Below, in pieces: positions 57,382 through 64,000 of a DNA stretch of 64,000 bases. The DNA comes from Batkoa obscura (taxonomy: Eukaryota > Entomophthoromycota > Entomophthoromycetes > Entomophthorales > Batkoaceae): NCBI GenBank assembly GCA_030770535.1, contig JASVEC010000027.1:248001-312000 (forward strand), given 5' to 3'. Position numbers and translations under genes: made by a program. Position 1 is the stretch's first letter. Each line of letters begins with the position of its first letter. The notes under the pieces are model-generated. The model did not search any database and was not told the origin of the DNA. It saw only the letters and a program-made list of their open reading frames with translations.

Positions 57382-60300
57382 GCTACATTTAACTTTATTT
57401 GAAATAAAGAATAACAGTAATAATTTCTCCTTTTAATATTGATATCATATTACTTAACTTTATATTAGACCTTTGCATTATATGAATTATTTTAAAGTAG
57501 GTTAGTAGTATCAAAATATTGATAATATAAGAATTTAGTTTAATTTTAAAAACTAACTGAATTTTAAGCTTACTTAAATTTTCGATAAATTTTAAATTTT
57601 ATTATAGCTTTTTGCAGTAAACTTATTCTCTGTTTAGCTCACTAGTTTAAACTAAAAATACCATAGTCAAAATGGCACTTTTTCCCCAAATATGTTTATA
57701 TCCGTGATGTCTCAAGTTATCGTGTAATATTATAAAAATTATTCACTTGAGTCATCTTGATTCGGTTCTATTTATTCTAAAAATTCAATTATTATTTTGG
57801 ACATCTTACTACTATATAAGTACAATAAGTTAAAGAGACTTTTTTTCAATATTATGTTATCTTAATGATTAGTAATATTATCGTTATACGTAGAAGGTGG
57901 TGCGATCATATATTGAAATCGAACAGATGAAGTAAGCCAATTCTTTTATCTAGAGATAGTATCAAGTGTCATTTAAGATTTATTGTTTATTAATTTTTTA
58001 AGTTATGTTCTGTTTTAAAGAAGATTTATATTGCATTTTAAAGTTTATTATTTTTACTATTATAAGAACTGATTGAAACTCCATCTCTTGATTTCTTATT
58101 TTTCCCAAATTTACTGAACTCCGTGCATATTATCGAAGTATGACAATATCAACTTTAAATATAATAGTAACTACATTGATCAATTAATATATTAAAAGTG
58201 GTCACAAAAATGTTTTAATTTTATGTGAGACAATTGATAGTGGGTCCAATTCATTTTTCATTCTAGCTAACTTACAATCTATACTATCATTTCAAAGTAG
58301 TTTATTTCTTTTGAATAAACTTGTTTGATGCAATTTTTATTTAGTTCATTTAACATGTTTATTAGATTTTTAGTCAAAATATTTCAAATAAATAAACGGG
58401 AATAATACTAAACTAAAGATCATTCAACATATTAAAAATGTACAATGAGAACAATTTTGGCGGTCTATTGTTTAATTTATAATAAATAATAAAAGTTTAC
58501 TTTTTTTATTGAATTTTGTTTTATTAAAGTAACTATTAAAATTGTGATTATTTTATAACTTTAAAATTTCCTAAATTTGACAAATTAGAAAAAAAAGGCT
58601 TATAAAATTGGTTAGAATATACATAAATCAACGAAAATTAACAAAAATTCGCTAAAACTCGACAATTTAAAAGTTAATCTCAAAAAGTAAAAAATAGAGT
58701 AAGTTAAAAAAACCTGGGTCCGATCTCTTGGCATATTATCTTTCCATTAAATAATAAATTATCTGAGCGGATGGCGTTTTCTGGGCAATCAATTATTTAG
58801 GTACCAATTCTGAAGAGATCAATTCTCTTGCTTGCTGACCACACAACCTATCTTAATATTACTAACATTTAATAAATATACTTGCGCTTTTGGGTTCAAA
58901 ATTTAAAAAAAATAGAAAAACCTCTCTACAACTCTAATGATATTAATTCTCGGTAAAGACATAAATTAGTTTAGACCTATTTTTTAAGAAAAACTTAGAA
59001 ATGATTTAAAGAACTCCCGATTATTTTATTATTGAAAGTAGATATAAAGAAGATGACTAGAAGAGTGGGTGTTAAAGGTAAGAGGTGGTGCGTGAGGAAG
59101 GTGAAAAAAGATGAACTAATCAATAAGATAATTGGTGGAAGATACTTCAATTTCAAAGTACCCGCTTTCGCTTTTGATAAGGTAAGCTTAGTTGCTTTGA
59201 ATTCAGTTTTGTACAAGGTTATTGAATTATTGAGTTATTAAGTAAACTGAGGCTGGGCTTTGGTCCTTTAAAATTAGAAAAATAGATAAAAAAGTTGTAG
59301 AATAAAAAATCAACGTTAGTTATTAAATTATTTTAACCACTTAAACGTTTATTTTATAGCTTAATATTATGTTATGCAATGACCTATTATTTATCTAATT
59401 ATTGAATTAGATAATTTATTTTGATAATAAACTATTTAGGGGTTTACGCTCTTACAATAAGATAAAAAATATAGTTTTATTATACAACATAAAACCACTT
59501 TTTTTTAATAAACCATTAAATTCTAGTTAAAGCAAAAAAGTTTCATTTTTTTTTAAAATCTTCAAAATTCTTAATCATTTTTATTATTATTAGTTTTTCA
59601 TTTAAACTAAAATAAAATAATTTTAAGATTAGTTTGAATAAAGATTTTAAAAAATATTAAATAGTTAAGAAAAATGAAACTTATTACTTTTGATAATTAA
59701 GTTTTTTTTGATAAAGAACTGATTTTGATCTTATTGAAGATCAACAAATTTAAAAAAGGTTCTAAATCAAAGTTCAGATGGAATCTTTATGAAATTTTAA
59801 AAAACAACTGATATTCTAAAAGTAAGTTTGATGGTTTCAAAAATTAGCATCAACAATATAGCGGGATTATGAAATAAACACATAAAGTTGAAGTATTAAA
59901 GTTAATTCAAATACTAAAGATACAGTATTTTTTACCTACCGCATCTATTTCTAAAAATAAATTTGAACAGACAGCTAAACTTTCAATAATAATTCAAAAA
60001 ATAAACAAGTAATGAGGTTTTAATAATGAAAATCATTTGATTCATGTTATAAATTATTTGTTTTTGTTTAATTTTGTTTTAGTTGATTATTCTATTTTGT
60101 TCTGATTGATTGTTCTATTTTTTTTATAGTTTGTTGAAATATTTTTCTTGAAATAAATGTGATAGATTGAAAATATGGGGATGTATTTTTTTGTTTAAGA
60201 ATTTTACTAACAATCTTTCTGCTCAAATAGCGCTTAAAAAATGGAAAAGGTGATGAAACCAAAAAATATCCCCATTTTATAATCAATTATTTGACTATTG

Positions 60301-60908
60301 TAATTTACCAACTTTATCAGATTTCTACTCACAAAATCATAAAACACTTTATATTAATATGGTTTTTAAATTATCAATTTTTAATTACTATATGATTTTA
60401 AGACGCTTTTACTTATAATAGTTATACTATTAATACTTGTCTTTAGTTTTATTAGTTTTAAAAAGGTTATTATAATGGATCTTTATTATTCTAATTATTT
60501 TTTTTAATAAAAAACTATCTATTGATAGGAGTTAGATAGCTTTTGTTTTATAATAAGTTTACTTTAGCCAAATCCTCCTTTCTTTAAAATTATTGTAGCT
60601 ATTAAATTTCAAATGTTAGATAGTTTTATTAGATTCTTAGATTATTGAATTAGTTAAAGCTACTTCATCTCTATTTCATAGTAGTTAGTGATAATTTTTA
60701 CAGTTATTTAATTTGTATAATTAAAATTCTTAAACCTTAATCTTTTATTTTATTGAATTTTGGCATTTGTTTTACTATTAAATACACAGTTAAATAGTCC
60801 GCAAACTGATAAAATAGCTGTATTTTAATTTTGGTGAAATAAATTTAATTTAAATTTGAAATTTTTTGAAATTTCATTTTTTTATTAATTTTCAAACAAA
60901 AAATAAGG
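57382..60908. other. Gene-poor AT-rich interval
   Basis: About 3.5 kb before the Ipi1/Tex10 gene. It contains TIR element copy 11. A 62-codon frame at 59053-59241 (MTRRVGVKGKRWCVRKVKKD) has no upstream or downstream support and is not called. Nothing else recognised. Confidence 0.5.
60175..60275 (+). mobile_element. 105-bp TIR element, copy 11
   Basis: Starts TATGGGGATGTATTTTTTTG and ends AATATCCCCATTTTA. Core tttactaacaatctttctg, ctcaaatagcgcttaaaa and gtgatgaaacc. One of the best-kept copies, useful as a reference. Confidence 0.93.
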
Positions 60909-63696
60909 ATGGGTAAAAGTAAAAAGAAACAAAAATCGGAAGACTTTAAAGTAAGTGAAATCTAATAAATGATAATAATAATAATTAATATTAAATATAG
61001 AAACCTAAATTAAAAGTTGGTAAAAAGAAAGGGTTTGCTGAAAATCATACGGATACTTCATTTAAATCAAAAAGTAAAAATATTCTTTACTTTATTACAA
61101 TTAAATGATGATTTATACTTTTTTCTATAGCCATCTCCTTACCTAATCAGTCCGTTACATTGGATAAAAGCCAACAAATAACCACATCAAGAAATTTGAC
61201 TATTAAAGAATTATTTTTGCAATTAAAACATAATAATGCTAATGTAAGAAAAGGTAAAATAAGATGATTTTTATAAATATTTTTATTTTCTGATAAAATT
61301 ATTTTAGATGCTGTACTTGGAATTAAAGAATTACTAAATAATCATCAAGTTTTATTATTGGTTTATATAAAGGATTTAACGGATATCATTTGTCGAATGA
61401 TGTTAGATGAAGTAATCTATTTGTTTTAAATATTAAACAGGTTTAAATAACATTAAACTAAAAGGATCCAATTGTTCGAAAATTAAGTTTAGAATTATGT
61501 GAAGAAAATATCAGTTCAATTAAAAAAGTAAATTATTGTTATTATTACTATAATGAAGATGGAATTTATAGTATTTAAGGAAACAATAGCTCCTTATTTA
61601 GATAAATTAATATTATATACATGTAATGGAATGACTCATTTATATGAAGATATACGTGAAGATGCTATGTTATTTTTAACCTTTTGGTTAAAATTAGATG
61701 TTAATTTAGCTAAGAAATATAATGATAAAGTAAGATAAATCAAAATGTTTTTTATTAAAGTTAATATCAGTTTTAATTAGATCCTTCCTAATTTTTTTCA
61801 ATTATTAAAAATTGGCTCAATTACTAAGGCTTCCCATGAAAAAGGTAATATTTTATATTAAATTTTAAAAAAATTTTATTAAAAAAAATTTTAGATTCAT
61901 TTTCAAAAGCTAAAGGTCAAATTTGGTCTAAGAAAGTAATTTTATTTAGTACTTTAATTAAAATTTATAATGTATTTAATATACTATTTATTTAGTCAAG
62001 AGTTAAAATGTTAGAAAATTTAGAAAGTTATTTAAATTTATTAAGTCAAGATGCATTAAGCGAGTAAGTTTAATATACTATTAATATTAAAGTTATTTAT
62101 TAATTATTATTGTTATTATACAGAGATTGGTATTTACAATCTTTTTTAAATGAAAAAAACATTAAATTAGTATTAAATGAATATCAAAATCAACAAAAAA
62201 TTAATCTAGTAGAACAAGATTATTTAAAATCTTCCATTTATATGGGATTTGAGTATTTAATTAATAATAATAATAATAATTTTTTAAATGATTTGGATTT
62301 AAAAAAAGAAGATTTAATAATTGAGGTAATCTATAACATTTATTTAATAATGATAATTGATTTTAATTTATCAATTATTTTATTTAGTCTATACCAACAT
62401 TATATGAAAGTTTAATGTCCTTTTGGGTAGAAACATATTCGAATGTGTTGATTAATACAACTAGAATTAATTACTCAGAAGATTTAAAGTGCTTAAATTG
62501 TATATTAAAATTAATTTTATGGATTTGGAGATATCAAATTCATCAAATCAAAGATTTCAAAGTAAATTTAATTTAATTTAATTAATATTTTACAATAATT
62601 AATTAATTGATTCATTTCTATTTTATATAGAATTTATCAACACAATTTTCAAGTTTAAAAAAATTTGTATTACCTTATTTTCCATTTGCTTCGGACATGA
62701 CATTGTCACAAGATTCAAGAGTAATTTTAATTCATTATAATAATATTATTATAACAAGGTTAATCTTAACCCTTTATATTTAGGTATCAACGATTATATT
62801 AGAAATGAATATAATGGTCACTGAAATCTCTGGGTTATATTTATTAATTTATAAAGAAGTGGATTCTAAGTTATTTCAACGTATATTTGAACATTTATTA
62901 ACTATATTAAGTTACAAAAAAGATTCAATACAAAGTATTTCATTAAATTATTTTAATTCAATTTTACCTTCTTTAGCTTGGTTTTTAAATTCAGGAGATA
63001 AAAAAACAATTGGAATTTTATTAGAGGTAATAAATATAAATATAAATATAAATATATTTATATATCATGATATTAATAATACTAATAATATTGATAATAA
63101 TTAGGCTGTAATTGATTTTTCAATTTATTGTATAAATACTGAAGTACAATATGAATGTATTCGATTTTTAAGTAAAATAATTCAATTACAATCTCATCCC
63201 GATTTTAATGGCACAATTAAATTATTTCAAGTTTACAATGAAAAAGATGAAATTATTTTAAATTGGATTATTAAATTAATGAAGTTATTAACTAATAATT
63301 TATTAAATAAATCATCTAATGAAATGAATAAAGTAAGTATTTTTATTTAATATATAAATTATAATTTATTTTATAAATTTCATTTTTTTATAGGTAATTA
63401 TTAAATTATGGTTTCATATTATTAGGTTTGAAAACATTGATAATATATTAATACCAATTCAAAATTCACTTATTGATTTATTTATAATCAAAGATCAATC
63501 GATTCCATTATTCAATTTAAATCAAGAAGATTTACAATTGTTTTTTAATTCATTTTCTTTTATGTTAGGATTATCCAAATCACTTTATAGTCAATTTAAT
63601 CAACTTAAAAAAAATATTAATGAGTTCAAAAATAATCAAAATATTGAACAGATAAGCGTGAACGGTTTAATTAAGGTATTGGATAATATTCCATAA
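60909..63696 (+). CDS. IPI1: Pre-rRNA-processing protein Ipi1/Tex10
   Basis: Multi-exon gene with more than ten short introns, about 700 residues by estimate. Exon 1 is 60909-60950 (MGKSKKKQKSEDFK) and exon 2 starts at 61001 with KPKLKVGKKKGFAENHTDTS. It is followed by FKSKTISLPNQS, the family's N-terminal signature. Helical-repeat exons then follow (NLTIKELFLQLKHNNANVRK, AVLGIKELLNNHQVLL, DPIVRKLSLELCEENISSI, MTHLYEDIREDAMLFLTFW, SRVKMLENLESYLNLLSQ), as in HEAT/ARM-type Tex10. Ipi1 is a nuclear member of the Rix1 complex, which with Rea1 processes ITS2 and matures pre-60S subunits. The length matches Tex10-type proteins rather than the shorter yeast Ipi1. The last codons are VLDNIP then TAA at 63694-63696. 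A polyAsn run lies near 62265. Confidence 0.85.
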
Positions 63697-64000
63697 CTTT
63701 TTTTAATATTTAAATATACAGATATCATAGATTAAATTATAGATTAAATTATAGATTTATTTTTTATTTTTATTAGTTATTAAATTGTTAAATTAAATTA
63801 ATAATAATGGTATTTTACTTTATTTTATTTTATTTCTTAATATATTTATATTTACAAATGTAAAATTATAATGTCCATTAATTTTTTTTACTCTTGAAAA
63901 GCTGATGCCTCAAGTATTTTATTAACTAAAATAAAAGCAAAATATTTAAATTAATGAATTTAAGGGATAAAGGCATTAATAGGAACAGTCTGTTAAGGTA
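63697..64000. other. AT-rich right edge
   Basis: About 300 bp after the Ipi1 stop. No feature seen. Confidence 0.5.

Noticed and set aside
59053-59241. 62-residue basic frame starting MTRRVGVKGKRWCVRKVKKD
   Set aside because: Isolated, no homology recognised and a minus-strand frame of equal length overlaps it; may be a remnant but not supportable.
1-64000. CRISPR array or bacterial operon content
   Set aside because: Spliceosomal introns, fungal gene families and absence of regularly spaced repeats show this is eukaryotic nuclear DNA.

Overview
The window is nuclear DNA of an AT-rich filamentous or early-diverging fungus. This rests on the genes themselves: an Opi1-family regulator, a Zn2Cys6 transcription factor, a SUN/Slp1-like protein, Ipi1/Tex10, a Mix17-type twin-CX9C protein and uS19m. 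All are in the forms seen in fungi and are cut by many very short introns (about 40-60 nt, GTAA...CTAAT...TAG). Phosphoglycerate kinase alone has 10 introns. I cannot name the species from sequence alone.

Layout. 0.8-1.9 kb: Myb/SANT-like DNA-binding protein (-). 2-6 kb: gene-poor. 6.1-9.3 kb: convergent PGK (+) and MFSD10-like transporter (-). 11.1-14.9 kb: compact housekeeping block with a secreted Thr/Val-rich protein, a CHCHD2/Mix17-like protein, a small conserved protein, UBC9 and uS19m. 17.2-18.1 kb: macro-domain protein 1. 18.7-19.2 kb: two fold-back elements. 19.3-24.0 kb: Zn2Cys6 factor and SUN-domain protein, convergent. 24.3-28.1 kb: decaying Asn-rich gene and a gene remnant. 29.0-32.5 kb: an unusual repeat-bounded cassette carrying an intact, GC-richer, Cys-rich secreted-protein gene. 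33.8-35.5 kb: another decaying gene. 36-37.8 kb: Opi1. 39-43 kb: secreted protein, macro-domain protein 2 and a conserved hypothetical. 44.5-46.3 kb: CBR4/FabG-type reductase and a Ser/Asn-rich protein. 48.4-50.3 kb: cytochrome P450, probably broken. 50.3-55.9 kb: gene desert. 55.9-56.9 kb: second Myb/SANT-like protein. 60.9-63.7 kb: Ipi1/Tex10.

Two features stand out. First, the 29-32.5 kb cassette: module A, then the gene, then an A-rich tract, then module B. It sits inside an older, C-to-T-decayed A'/B' copy and faces an inverted copy in which A and B are joined with no gene between them. Module A also supplies the gene's TATA box. Second, the two Myb/SANT genes and the two macro-domain genes form mirror-image pairs. 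In each pair the 5' ends diverge and lie about 15 kb apart, but the genes in between are entirely different. This looks like an old inverted segmental duplication with reciprocal loss, or a coincidence.

A family of about 105-bp terminal-inverted-repeat elements (at least 11 copies) is scattered through the gene-poor parts. All coordinates of spliced genes were derived by reading frames and splice signals by eye.
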